DNA from: Zeimonas sp050187175
GTDB lineage: Bacteria > Pseudomonadota > Gammaproteobacteria > Burkholderiales > Burkholderiaceae_E
DNA length: 64,000 nt
Assembly: GCA_050187175.1 (NCBI GenBank)
Contig: JBFWXS010000015.1
Location: 1-64,000 of the forward strand
Direction of reading: 5' to 3'
Part shown: piece by piece, positions 1 to 7,553 of the stretch
Layout: every line of letters starts with the position of its first letter
How positions within the stretch are numbered: position 1 is the first letter of the stretch
Made by a program: the position numbers and the translations under genes
The notes under the pieces: model-generated
Seen by the model: the letters and a program-made list of their open reading frames with translations, nothing else
Told to the model about the DNA's origin: nothing
The model's database searches: none

Positions 1-2
1 AG

Positions 3-119
3 GAGAGCGGTTTCGGGCGCGAGAAAGGCGAGGCGGCGCTGGATGAGTACCTGGTCAGCAAGAACGTCATGATCGACTTCTCCGGCGACGACTCGGATCC
101 GTTCGCGGTCAAGGTCTGA
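3..119 (+). CDS. Aldehyde dehydrogenase family protein, C-terminal end (5' truncated)
   Basis: Only the last 38 codons are present, because the gene starts before the window. The visible peptide begins ESGFGREKG and continues to EYLVSKNVM. This is the usual end of NAD(P)-dependent aldehyde dehydrogenases: the SG(F/I)GRE(K/N)G turn followed by the final helix and strand. The catalytic Cys and Glu lie upstream and cannot be checked. The gene ends about 100 bp before the GntR gene and is on the same strand. Its substrate cannot be inferred from this fragment. Confidence 0.75.
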   Translation, partial: ESGFGREKGEAALDEYLVSKNVMIDFSGDDSDPFAVKV

Positions 120-180
120 GCCCGATCCTGTCGCCTGCGGCCGCATCGGGGCCGGGCCGCCTCCCTCGTGGCCGGACAAT

Positions 181-198
181 TGCACACATCGGTGTGCA
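181..198. promoter_or_regulatory. Perfect inverted repeat, probable GntR operator
   Basis: TGCACAC-ATCG-GTGTGCA is a perfect 7-bp inverted repeat with a 4-bp spacer. It lies 21 bp upstream of the GntR gene's possible GTG start. The position suits an autoregulatory operator. That role is inferred from position and symmetry only. Confidence 0.5.
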
Positions 199-219
199 CA
201 GGTGTAGGATGGCCTTTTC

Positions 220-954
220 GTGTTCGACAGCAGGCCCATGGTCACCTCGAAGAAGCGCACCCCTCGTTCCAAGCCGGCGACAGAAGCCCCGGGCTCCGGA
301 GAGCTCGAAAGCCTGCCGCGCGGCGAACATGCGTATCGATATGTACGTGCCGCGATCCAGAGCGGCCAGCTCAAGCCTGGCGAGCGATTGCGCGAGGTCG
401 AACTGGCGGAATCGATCGGCCTGTCGCGCACCCCGATCCGCGAAGCACTGGCCAGGCTGGAGTCGGAAGGGCTGGTCGTCCATGACGCCACGCGCGGCAT
501 CGTGGTGGCAGAGCTGGACTACAGCATGGTCACCGAGCTGTACTACATGCGCGAGGTGCTCGAGGGCACGGCCGCGCGGCTGACCGCCCAACATGCCTCC
601 GAGGTGGAGATATCGATCCTCGAAGACCTCTGTCGCCAGTACGAAGCCTCGCTGGACGACGAGTCCAGGCTGGCGGTGAGCAACCGCCAGTTCCATGACA
701 CGCTCTATCGCTGCAGCCACAACCGCTATCTGGTGAACATGCTCACCGTGCTGCACGACGCCTTGTCGCTGCTTGGCAGCACCACGCTAGGCAGTCCGGA
801 ACGCGCCGCCGAGACGCTGAAGGAGCACGAGGCCGTGGTGGCGGCGATCCGTGAACGCGACGCCGACCGTGCCGAGCAGGCGCTCAGAGCCCATATCCGG
901 GCCGCGCAGAAAGTCCGTATGAAGAAGCTGTTCGCCAGCGGCGACGGCCGCTGA
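220..954 (+). CDS. GntR family transcriptional regulator (FadR/FCD subfamily)
   Basis: A 244-residue DNA-binding regulator. A winged helix-turn-helix occupies about residues 35-100, with the recognition helix around LSRTPIREAL and the wing motif LESEGLVVHD. An all-helical FCD ligand domain follows (about 110-235), with typical metal or ligand histidines in FHDTLY, KEHEAV and the final HIRAAQK. The GTG at 220 has an AGGA ten bases upstream; an ATG at 238 is an alternative start. It precedes the flavoprotein/Etf operon on the same strand and ends in a strong terminator, so it is a separate unit. It probably represses the 1144-6514 block in response to an organic acid or CoA-pathway metabolite (inference). 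Confidence 0.85.
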   Translation: MFDSRPMVTSKKRTPRSKPATEAPGSGELESLPRGEHAYRYVRAAIQSGQLKPGERLREVELAESIGLSRTPIREALARLESEGLVVHDATRGIVVAELDYSMVTELYYMREVLEGTAARLTAQHASEVEISILEDLCRQYEASLDDESRLAVSNRQFHDTLYRCSHNRYLVNMLTVLHDALSLLGSTTLGSPERAAETLKEHEAVVAAIRERDADRAEQALRAHIRAAQKVRMKKLFASGDGR

Positions 955-985
955 ACCTTACGCTTCCTCCCTTCCCGTCCCGCTG

Positions 986-1010
986 AAGCCGGCCCTTGGG
1001 CCGGCTTTTT
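986..1010 (+). terminator. Rho-independent terminator after the GntR gene
   Basis: A perfect 10-bp stem (AAGCCGGCCC, loop TT, GGGCCGGCTT) runs into a T tract at 1006-1010. It lies 32 bp after the GntR stop codon and separates that gene from the downstream operon. Confidence 0.85.
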
Positions 1011-1063
1011 CATTCATGGGCCCCCGGTCTGTCGTCATGCGCCGCGCCAGCCGTTGGCGCAGC

Positions 1064-1108
1064 TTGACCGTGCTCGATTGCATTCGTAAAATACAAGCGT
1101 ATACAAAC
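1064..1108 (+). promoter_or_regulatory. Sigma-70-like promoter with GTATAC operator for the flavoprotein-Etf operon
   Basis: TTGACC (1064-1069), a 17-bp spacer and TAAAAT (1087-1092) form a near-consensus promoter. Just downstream is GCGTATACAAAC, with GTATAC at 1099-1104, where a repressor would cover the transcription start. ATACAA also occurs twice, 10 bp apart (1091 and 1101). GTATAC recurs in the 4.8-kb divergent promoter, suggesting one shared regulator. The regulator is probably the neighbouring GntR protein (inference). Confidence 0.6.
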
Positions 1109-1143
1109 GAGCACTAATGCGCACAATTTTCATGGAGCCCGGA

Positions 1144-2631
1144 ATGTCAAACGAAAGATTCGATGTGATCGTGGTCGGTGCGGGTAACGCCGCCCTGTGC
1201 GCGGCGATCTCCGCCGCCGAGGCCGGCGCCAAGGTGCTGGTGCTCGAAAAGGCCTCCGTCGACGAGCGCGGCGGCAATTCGCTGTTCACCGCCGGCGGCT
1301 TCCGCTTCGTGCATTCCGGCATCGATGACGTCCGCCGCGACGTGCTGGTCGATCTGTCCGATGCTGAAGTGGCGCAGATCGTTCTGCCGCCGCTGCCCGA
1401 AGATCTGTATCACTCGGATCTCGACAGGGTCACCGAAGGCCAGACCGATCCGATGCTGGCCGACATCCTGATCGGCCGCTCGCGCGAGACCATGGTCTGG
1501 ATGCGCTCGCACGGCGTGCGATTCATACCGATGTTCGGCCGCCAGTCGTACAAGGTCGACGGCAAGCACCACTTCTACGGCGGTGTGAACATCGAGGCAG
1601 TCGGCGGCGGCTGGGGTCTCGTGGATTCGCTGATCAAGCGAGTCGAGAAGATGGGCGTGGAGGTCCGCTATTCCACCGCGCTGCGCGAGCTGCTGCAGGA
1701 CCGGCAAGGCGCCGTCAAAGGGGTGCGGGTCAAGGGGCCTGACGGCTATGCCGACATCGAAGCCAGGGCCGTCGTGCTGGCATGCGGCGGCTTCGAGGCC
1801 AATCCGCGCATGCGCGTCGCCTATCTCGGCCCGGGCTGGGAGTCGTGCCGGGTGCGCGGTACGCGCCACAATACCGGCGACGGCATTCAGGCGGCGCTGG
1901 AGATCGGCGCCCAGGCCTACGGCGGCTGGTCATCGGCCCACGCCGTGCAATGGGATATCAGCGCCCCGCCGTTCGGCGACCGGGTCGTGCTCGACAACTT
2001 CCAGAAGCATTCGTATCCGATCGGCATCATCGTCAATCTGGACGGACAGCGCTTCGTCGACGAGGGCGCCGATTTCCGCAACCATACATACGCGAAGTAC
2101 GGCCGCGAGGTCATGAAGCAGCCCAAGCGGGCGGCGGTCCAGGTGTTCGACGCCAAGACCATCGACCTGGTCCGCGACGAGTACCGCATCAAGCAGGTCA
2201 CCAAGTTCAGCGCCGCCACGCTGGAGGAACTGGCCGACGGATTGGGCATCGACAAGGAGAACTTCGTACGGACGGTCCGCGAGTTCAATGCCGCGTGCCA
2301 ACCGGGCAACTACAACCCCGCCGTTCTGGACGGGGTCAGGACGCACGGCATCAGCCCGCCGAAGTCCAACTGGGCGCTGCCGCTGGACAAGCCGCCGTAC
2401 ACCGGCTTCGTCGTCACCTGCGGCATCACGTTCACCTTCGGCGGCTTGCGCATCAACGATCAGGGCGAGGTGCAGGACACGACCGAAAGCACCATTCCAG
2501 GTCTGTACGCGGCCGGCGAACTGGTCGGCGGCATTTTCTGGGGCAACTATCTCGGCGGTGCCGGCCTGATGTCCGGCTCCGTGTTCGGCCGGCTGGCCGG
2601 CACCAGCGCCGCCGCCTTCAGCAAGCGCTGA
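1144..2631 (+). CDS. FAD-dependent dehydrogenase, fumarate reductase/TcuA-like flavoprotein
   Basis: A 495-residue flavoprotein of the succinate dehydrogenase/fumarate reductase flavoprotein family. The FAD-binding Rossmann motif GAGNAA is at residues 12-17 and is followed by the acidic strand end VLVLEKA. GGNSLFTAGGFRF matches the family's FAD-contact segment, and the C-terminal GGAGLMSGSVFGRLAG closes the FAD site. The closest known types are tricarballylate dehydrogenase TcuA and ketosteroid-dehydrogenase-like enzymes; the substrate is not determined by sequence. The start at 1144 is preferred over the upstream ATG at 1117 because GGAG lies six bases before it. It heads an operon with etfBA seven bases downstream, so its electrons probably go to the Etf and on to quinone. 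Confidence 0.8.
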   Translation: MSNERFDVIVVGAGNAALCAAISAAEAGAKVLVLEKASVDERGGNSLFTAGGFRFVHSGIDDVRRDVLVDLSDAEVAQIVLPPLPEDLYHSDLDRVTEGQTDPMLADILIGRSRETMVWMRSHGVRFIPMFGRQSYKVDGKHHFYGGVNIEAVGGGWGLVDSLIKRVEKMGVEVRYSTALRELLQDRQGAVKGVRVKGPDGYADIEARAVVLACGGFEANPRMRVAYLGPGWESCRVRGTRHNTGDGIQAALEIGAQAYGGWSSAHAVQWDISAPPFGDRVVLDNFQKHSYPIGIIVNLDGQRFVDEGADFRNHTYAKYGREVMKQPKRAAVQVFDAKTIDLVRDEYRIKQVTKFSAATLEELADGLGIDKENFVRTVREFNAACQPGNYNPAVLDGVRTHGISPPKSNWALPLDKPPYTGFVVTCGITFTFGGLRINDQGEVQDTTESTIPGLYAAGELVGGIFWGNYLGGAGLMSGSVFGRLAGTSAAAFSKR

Positions 2632-2638
2632 GCCGGCG

Positions 2639-3412
2639 ATGAAGATACTTGTCGCGATCAAGCGGGTTGTCGATCCCAATGTGCGGGTCGCGGTACGGCC
2701 GGCTAGCACCGCCATCGACACCGCGGGACTGAAGACCTGCATCAACCCGTTCGACGAAGTCGCAATCGAGCAAGCCGTCCGCATGAAGGAAGCCGGGCTG
2801 GCCAAAGAGGTCGTCGCGGTCTCGGTCGGGCCGGCCGCCGCTAAGGACACCTTGCGCGCCGGCCTGGCCATGGGTGCCGACCGCGGCCTTCTGATCGAAA
2901 CGAACCGGCCCGATCTCGATTCACTCGCGGTGGCCCGGCTGCTGGCCGCGGTGGTCAATGAGGAGGCGCCTGATCTCGTCCTGCTCGGCAAGCAGTCGAT
3001 CGATGCGGACGCCGCGCAGTGCGGCCCCATGCTGGCCGCTCTGCTCGGCTGGCCGCAGGCCGTCTTCGTTTCCGAGCTGCAGATCGACGGCGGATCGCTG
3101 ACTGCCACGCGCGATGCCGAATCAGGGACGGAAACGGTTCGCATGCCGCTGCCGGCGGTCGTCACCGCCGATCTGCGGCTGGCGGAACCGAGATACGTGA
3201 CCTTGCCCAATGTCATGGCGGCACGCCGCAAGCCGCTGGCGGCACGGCCTGCCGATTCCTTCGCCGCGGCCGATGCGCTGGCGCCGCGCCTGACCCTGCT
3301 GTCGGCCGAGCCCACTGAAACGCTGCGCAAAGTAACCCTCGTCGCCGATGCCGCCGAACTCGTCGCGCGGCTCAAACGCGACGTCAAAGCGCTATCGGAG
3401 CTCTCCGCATGA
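2639..3412 (+). CDS. etfB: Electron transfer flavoprotein beta subunit
   Basis: A 257-residue EtfB/FixA. It has the typical N-terminus MKILVAIKRVVDPN, the region INPFDEVAIEQAVRMKE and the AMP-binding segment LGKQSIDADAAQCGPMLA. With EtfA it forms a soluble heterodimer holding one FAD and one AMP, and carries electrons from dehydrogenases to Etf:ubiquinone oxidoreductase. Length is normal (about 250). It overlaps etfA by ATGA (3409-3412), so the two are translationally coupled. This is probably a dedicated pathway copy rather than the housekeeping one, given the flavoprotein dehydrogenase immediately upstream and the acyl-CoA dehydrogenase nearby (inference). Confidence 0.95.
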   Translation: MKILVAIKRVVDPNVRVAVRPASTAIDTAGLKTCINPFDEVAIEQAVRMKEAGLAKEVVAVSVGPAAAKDTLRAGLAMGADRGLLIETNRPDLDSLAVARLLAAVVNEEAPDLVLLGKQSIDADAAQCGPMLAALLGWPQAVFVSELQIDGGSLTATRDAESGTETVRMPLPAVVTADLRLAEPRYVTLPNVMAARRKPLAARPADSFAAADALAPRLTLLSAEPTETLRKVTLVADAAELVARLKRDVKALSELSA

Positions 3413-4341
3413 CGATCCTGGTCTGGGCCGAACATACCAGCGCCGCGCTGCGCAAGAGCGCGCTCAGCGCGATCACGGCCGGCCGCCGGCTCGGCGGCGT
3501 GACGGTTCTGCTGCTGGGACAAGAGCTGGAGGCTGCCGCGGCGGAAGCTGCGCAGATCGACGGCGTGAGCGAAGTACTGTGCGCGCCCAGCACCGAGCCG
3601 GTAGCAGCCGCTCACGAACGCATCGCGCACGCGCTGGCGCAGGCCGTCCGCCAAACCGCCGCCACGCACCTGTTCGCGGCCGCTTCGCCGCTGACACGAA
3701 GCGTGCTGCCGCGGACCTGCGCATTGCTCGATGTGATGCAGATCTCCGAAGTGGTCCGCGTCGACGCCGCCGACACCTTCGCCCGCATGATGTACGCGGG
3801 CAGCGCGCTCGTCACCGTCCGTTCCTCTGATCCGGTCAAGGTCGCCACCGTTCGCGTGACCGCGTTTCCGGCCGCCGGGCGCGGCTCGAACGCGGCGCCG
3901 CGACGCGACATCGACGTCGATTTCGGTTCGCCGCTATCGGAGCTGGTGTCCCGCAACGAATCACGGCAGGGCCGCGTCGAACTGGCTGATGCACGCGTCG
4001 TCCTGTCCGGCGGACGGGGAATGGGCTCGGCGGGCAGCTTCGCGCTGCTCGAATCGCTCGCTGCGCGTCTGCAGGCGGCGGTCGGGGCCTCGCGCGCCGC
4101 CGTGGACGCCGGCTACGCGCCTTCCGAGCAGCAGGTAGGCCAGACCGGCAGGATCGTCGCTCCGGAGCTGTACATCGCCGTCGGCATCTCAGGCGCGGTC
4201 CAGCATCTGGCGGGCATGAAGGACTCGCGCGTCATCGTGGCCATCAACAAGGACCCGGAGGCGCCGATCTTCCAGGTAGCGGACTACGGCATCGTCGGCG
4301 ATCTCTTCGAGGTGCTGCCGCAGCTCGAAAAGGCGCTCTGA
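3409..4341 (+). CDS. etfA: Electron transfer flavoprotein alpha subunit
   Basis: A 310-residue EtfA. The C-terminal FAD domain carries the family signature almost unchanged: LYIAVGISGAVQHLAGMK, followed by INKDPEAPIFQVADYG. The N-terminal domain (about 1-185) is the Rossmann-like half that packs against EtfB. GGRGMGS at about residue 201 is the start of the FAD domain. Length is normal (about 310). The gene ends the first transcription unit and is convergent with the DUF35 gene, with a hairpin between them. No ferredoxin or NADH module that would suggest electron bifurcation is seen nearby. Confidence 0.95.
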   Translation: MTILVWAEHTSAALRKSALSAITAGRRLGGVTVLLLGQELEAAAAEAAQIDGVSEVLCAPSTEPVAAAHERIAHALAQAVRQTAATHLFAAASPLTRSVLPRTCALLDVMQISEVVRVDAADTFARMMYAGSALVTVRSSDPVKVATVRVTAFPAAGRGSNAAPRRDIDVDFGSPLSELVSRNESRQGRVELADARVVLSGGRGMGSAGSFALLESLAARLQAAVGASRAAVDAGYAPSEQQVGQTGRIVAPELYIAVGISGAVQHLAGMKDSRVIVAINKDPEAPIFQVADYGIVGDLFEVLPQLEKAL

Positions 4342-4362
4342 AGCCGCTGCTGCGAAGCGGCT
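4342..4362. terminator. Bidirectional hairpin between etfA and the DUF35 gene
   Basis: AGCCGCT (4342-4348) and AGCGGCT (4356-4362) form a perfect 7-bp stem with a 7-base loop, directly after the etfA stop and overlapping the stop of the convergent DUF35 gene. There is no clear T tract, so terminator function is only likely. Confidence 0.4.
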
Positions 4363-4795
4363 ACTGCTCGACAGGACGAAACACCAGAATGCACTCGTCG
4401 CCCTGGCGGACGATGTCATGACAGACGCGCAGTCCGATACGCACGTCGTCGGCGGCCATGCCGTCGACGCGCGACATCAGCCGTACGCCTTCGTCGAGAT
4501 CGACCAGCACGACATTGTAGTTGCCGCCCTGCTCCGGGCGGCGAGATACGACGGTCACCGAATAGAGGGTCCCGAGGCCCGATGCCGGCACCCACTCGAG
4601 CGCCGTAGCGCCGCAGTGCGGACACAGCACCCGCGGATAGAACACATGCCGGCTGCAGGCCGTGCAGCGCTGGAGCATGAAGCGTCCTTGCGCGAGCGCG
4701 GTGTGCCACGCGTTCAGCGGACCTTCATCCGATTGAAGAGCAGGCGGCGTCGCGAAGGCGCCGGTCGGCGAATGCATCGGCAATGAGGTGTTCAT
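4361..4795 (-). CDS. DUF35 zinc-ribbon/OB-fold protein
   Basis: A 144-residue protein with an N-terminal rubredoxin-like zinc ribbon, four cysteines in CTACSRHVFYPRVLCPHCG, followed by an OB-fold (about 60-140). Family members are small acyl-CoA-binding partners of SCP2-type thiolases or of heteromeric acyl-CoA hydratases such as the MaoC-type steroid hydratases. No thiolase is adjacent, but a MaoC-like hydratase (6035) and an acyl-CoA dehydrogenase (4878) lie on the other side of the shared promoter. It probably assists the hydratase or a thiolase encoded elsewhere. It is divergent from the acyl-CoA dehydrogenase with an 82-bp intergenic region. Confidence 0.85.
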   Translation of the reverse strand: MNTSLPMHSPTGAFATPPALQSDEGPLNAWHTALAQGRFMLQRCTACSRHVFYPRVLCPHCGATALEWVPASGLGTLYSVTVVSRRPEQGGNYNVVLVDLDEGVRLMSRVDGMAADDVRIGLRVCHDIVRQGDECILVFRPVEQ

Positions 4796-4803
4796 GAGTT
4801 CAA

Positions 4804-4836
4804 AGTATACATTGGCATTTGTTTGTATTCTATACT
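4804..4836. promoter_or_regulatory. Divergent promoter between DUF35 gene and acyl-CoA dehydrogenase
   Basis: AGTATA (4804-4809, TATACT on the minus strand) and TATACT (4831-4836) are -10-like hexamers facing in opposite directions. GTATAC at 4805-4810 overlaps the minus-strand -10 and matches the operator-like sequence at 1099-1104. TTTGTATT at 4820-4827 resembles the flanks of that site. The -35 elements are poor, which would fit regulated expression. Confidence 0.5.
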
Positions 4837-4877
4837 AGAGACAAGCTTCGAATGGCGCGCCAGGCAAGGAGAAACGG

Positions 4878-6038
4878 ATGCCGATGTTGACCGATTTCGG
4901 GTTCACGCCCGAACAGAAAATGATGCGCGAGTCGCTGCTGAAGCTCGCGCAGAAGGAACTGCCGGCGGAGAAGATCCGCCAGCTCGACGAGCAAGGCGGA
5001 TGGCCGAAGGCCGCCTACGACGCCCTGGCGAAAGCAGGCTGGCTCGGCTTGCCGTATCCGGAAGAGTACGGCGGACTGGGCGGCAGCTACAAGGACATCG
5101 CCGTCCTGCTGGAAACACTGTCGTACCACTACGCGTGCCTGGGCACGACGTACATGACCAGCGTCATCTACGCCGGCCTGCAGCTACTGCACAACGGCAG
5201 CGAGCAGCTCAAGCGCGACTACATGGTGCCGATGATCAAGGGCGACCTCTACCTCGCCTTCGCCTTGACCGAGCCGCAGACGGGTTCCGACGCCGCGGCA
5301 ATCAAGACGAACGCAGTACGCAAAGGCGGCGACTACGTGCTGACCGGCCAGAAATGGTTCATCACTTCGGCGCACATGGCCGACCATCTGGTGGTCGTGG
5401 CGAAGACCGACCCGGCCGCTCAGCCGGTGCATCAGGGCTTCAGCCTGTTCGTGGTCGATGCGCGGGCCAAGGGCGTCTCGATGCTGCCGATCCGCACCAT
5501 GGGGCGCCACACCACGCACACCAATCAGGTCTACTTCGACCAGGTCCGCGTGCCGGCCGAGAACCTCATCGGCGAAGAGAATCGCGGCTGGAAGCTGCTG
5601 ATGCGGGGACTGGATCTGGAGCGCATGGCGATCGCCGCGTGCGGCGCCGGCAACGCGCAGCACGCCATCGACATCGCTCAGGACTACGCCACGCAGCGCG
5701 TGCAGTTCGGCGTTCCCATCAGCAGCCACCAGGTGATCCAGCACAAGCTGGCCGACATGCGCATCAAGGCCGAACTGGCGCGCCTGGTCACCTATCGGAC
5801 CGCCGAGATGATGGACGCCGGCGTCAATGCCCGGATGGAAACGGCCATCGCGAAGATCGTCGCCACGGACTGCGACTTCGATTGCGCGAACATCGGCATG
5901 CAGGTCATGGGCGGCGCCGGCTACTCGATGGAGCACGACATGCAGCGGCTGTTCCGCGATTCCCGGCTCGGCCCGATCGGCGGCGGCAGCAACGAGATAC
6001 AGCGCAACATCATCGCCAAACTGATGGGTCTGTCATGA
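4878..6038 (+). CDS. Acyl-CoA dehydrogenase
   Basis: A 386-residue FAD-dependent acyl-CoA dehydrogenase, normal length. It shows the N-terminal helical domain, the FAD/substrate strand AFALTEPQTGSDAAA, the segment QKWFITSAHMADHLVV and the C-terminal SNEIQRNIIAKLMG. The residue aligned with the MCAD catalytic Glu is Gly (IGGGSNEIQR, about residue 369). LDLERM has a Glu at about residue 248, where isovaleryl-CoA and long-chain enzymes carry their base, so it is probably active with that geometry. The start has a good AAGGAG upstream. It overlaps the MaoC gene by four bases. Electrons would go to EtfAB encoded upstream. Confidence 0.92.
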   Translation: MPMLTDFGFTPEQKMMRESLLKLAQKELPAEKIRQLDEQGGWPKAAYDALAKAGWLGLPYPEEYGGLGGSYKDIAVLLETLSYHYACLGTTYMTSVIYAGLQLLHNGSEQLKRDYMVPMIKGDLYLAFALTEPQTGSDAAAIKTNAVRKGGDYVLTGQKWFITSAHMADHLVVVAKTDPAAQPVHQGFSLFVVDARAKGVSMLPIRTMGRHTTHTNQVYFDQVRVPAENLIGEENRGWKLLMRGLDLERMAIAACGAGNAQHAIDIAQDYATQRVQFGVPISSHQVIQHKLADMRIKAELARLVTYRTAEMMDAGVNARMETAIAKIVATDCDFDCANIGMQVMGGAGYSMEHDMQRLFRDSRLGPIGGGSNEIQRNIIAKLMGLS

Positions 6039-6514
6039 GCGCTTCACCCAGCTTCAAGCCGCGTGGCCGCTATTACGAGGATTTCACCGTCGGCGAGGTG
6101 ATGGTCACCGGCCGCCGGACCGTCACGTCGACCGACATCGTCAACTTCGCATGCCTGAGCGGCGACTTCAACGACGTCCATGCCAACCACGAATACGCGC
6201 GCACCACGCCGTTCGGCGAACCGATCGCCCACGCGCCGCTGGTCTTCGCCGTCGCGGCAGGCCTCAACTACGCGTCAGGCATCAACGACGGCACGCTGCT
6301 GGCCGTGCTCGGTATCGACAAGTGGCGCATGAGAACCGCCGTCAAGCACGGCGATACGATCCATGTCGAATCCACCGTGCTCGCCAAACGCGAAAGCCGG
6401 TCCCGGCCCGGAACCGGCGTGGTGACCTTCGCCCGGCGCTTCGTGAATCAGCGCGGTGAAACCGCTCAGCAGATGGAGATCTCCATTCTCTATCGCTGCC
6501 GAAACGAGGCCTGA
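6035..6514 (+). CDS. MaoC-like (R)-enoyl-CoA hydratase/dehydratase
   Basis: A 159-residue single hot-dog domain. The hydratase motif is visible as LSGDFNDVHANHEYA, with the catalytic Asp and His, followed by FGEPIAHAPLVFAVAAG. Such enzymes hydrate 2-enoyl-CoA, or dehydrate 3-hydroxyacyl-CoA, in the cytoplasm. The ATGA overlap with the acyl-CoA dehydrogenase stop indicates coupled translation, so dehydrogenation followed by hydration of the same acyl-CoA is likely. It is the last gene of the unit, and the transaldolase gene is convergent 38 bp downstream. Confidence 0.9.
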   Translation: MSASPSFKPRGRYYEDFTVGEVMVTGRRTVTSTDIVNFACLSGDFNDVHANHEYARTTPFGEPIAHAPLVFAVAAGLNYASGINDGTLLAVLGIDKWRMRTAVKHGDTIHVESTVLAKRESRSRPGTGVVTFARRFVNQRGETAQQMEISILYRCRNEA

Positions 6515-6552
6515 CGACCGTCAGCGACGATCCGCGGCATCGCCCTGCCGCC

Positions 6553-7488
6553 TCAGCAGGCCGCAGCGACCAGCGCCTCCAGCTTGATCACATCGGCCAC
6601 GAACGCGCGAATACCCTCGGCCAGCTTGTCCGAGGCCATCGCATCCTCGTTCACCGCGAAGCGGAAATGCTTCTCGTCGAAGCGCACCCGTTCGATCGAC
6701 GCGCCCTTGGCGACCGCGGGGTCGAGCCGGCGCTCGACGCGCTGGTTCGAGCGGTGGAGCTGCTCGAGCAGCTCGGGACTGATCGTCAGCAGATCGCAGC
6801 CGGCCAGCGCCAGCACCTGGCCGATGTTGCGGAAGCTGGCGCCCATCACCTCGGTGGGATAGCCGAACTTCTTGTAGTACTCGTAGATGCGCCGCACCGA
6901 CAGAACGCCCGGGTCCTCGTCGGCCTTGTAGTCGACGCCGTCGCGCTTGCGGTACCAGTCGTAGATGCGGCCGACGAACGGCGAGATCAGCGTCACGCCG
7001 GCATCGGCGCAGGCCACCGCCTGCGGGAACGAGAACAGCAGCGTCAGATTGCAGTGAATGCCTTCGTTCTCGAGCCGTTCGGCGGCGCGGATGCCCTCCC
7101 AGGTCGACGCGACCTTGATGAGCACGCGCTCGCGGGGGACGCCGGCTTCCTCGTACAGCTCGATCAGCCGCCGCGCCTTGGCGATGCTGCCCTCGACGTC
7201 GAAGGACAGCCGCGCGTCCACCTCGGTTGATACGCGCCCCGGCACGATGCCCAGGATCTCGGCGCCGAAACGGACCAGCAGCCGGTCGCACAACGCGTCG
7301 ATGCTCTCGCCGCTGTGCCGCGCCACCGTCTGCGTCAGCAGCTCGGCATAGGCCGGCGCTTGCACGGCCTTCAGGATCAGCGTGGGATTGGTGGTCGCAT
7401 CGCGCGGCGTGAAGGCGCGCATCGCATTGAAATCGCCGGTGTCGGCGACGACCGTGGTGAAGCGCTTCAGTTGTTCCAGGGCGTTCAT
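6553..7488 (-). CDS. tal: Transaldolase
   Basis: A 311-residue TalB-type transaldolase of the non-oxidative pentose phosphate pathway. It transfers dihydroxyacetone between sedoheptulose 7-phosphate and glyceraldehyde 3-phosphate. The Schiff-base lysine is K125 in RVLIKVASTWEG. The conserved N-terminal DATTNPTLILKA and the segment NLTLLFSFPQAVACADAG are present. The start at 7488 follows GAGGAGG in the correct position, so an upstream in-frame extension is not used. It is followed after 26 bp by nothing on the same strand and preceded by dsbB, which ends 65 bp upstream. Housekeeping gene. Confidence 0.96.
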   Translation of the reverse strand: MNALEQLKRFTTVVADTGDFNAMRAFTPRDATTNPTLILKAVQAPAYAELLTQTVARHSGESIDALCDRLLVRFGAEILGIVPGRVSTEVDARLSFDVEGSIAKARRLIELYEEAGVPRERVLIKVASTWEGIRAAERLENEGIHCNLTLLFSFPQAVACADAGVTLISPFVGRIYDWYRKRDGVDYKADEDPGVLSVRRIYEYYKKFGYPTEVMGASFRNIGQVLALAGCDLLTISPELLEQLHRSNQRVERRLDPAVAKGASIERVRFDEKHFRFAVNEDAMASDKLAEGIRAFVADVIKLEALVAAAC

Positions 7489-7553
7489 CGGTTTCCTCCT
7501 CCTCGCGACGTCGCGCGACGGCGGCAAGGCTTACGCCGGGACGCCAGCAATGA

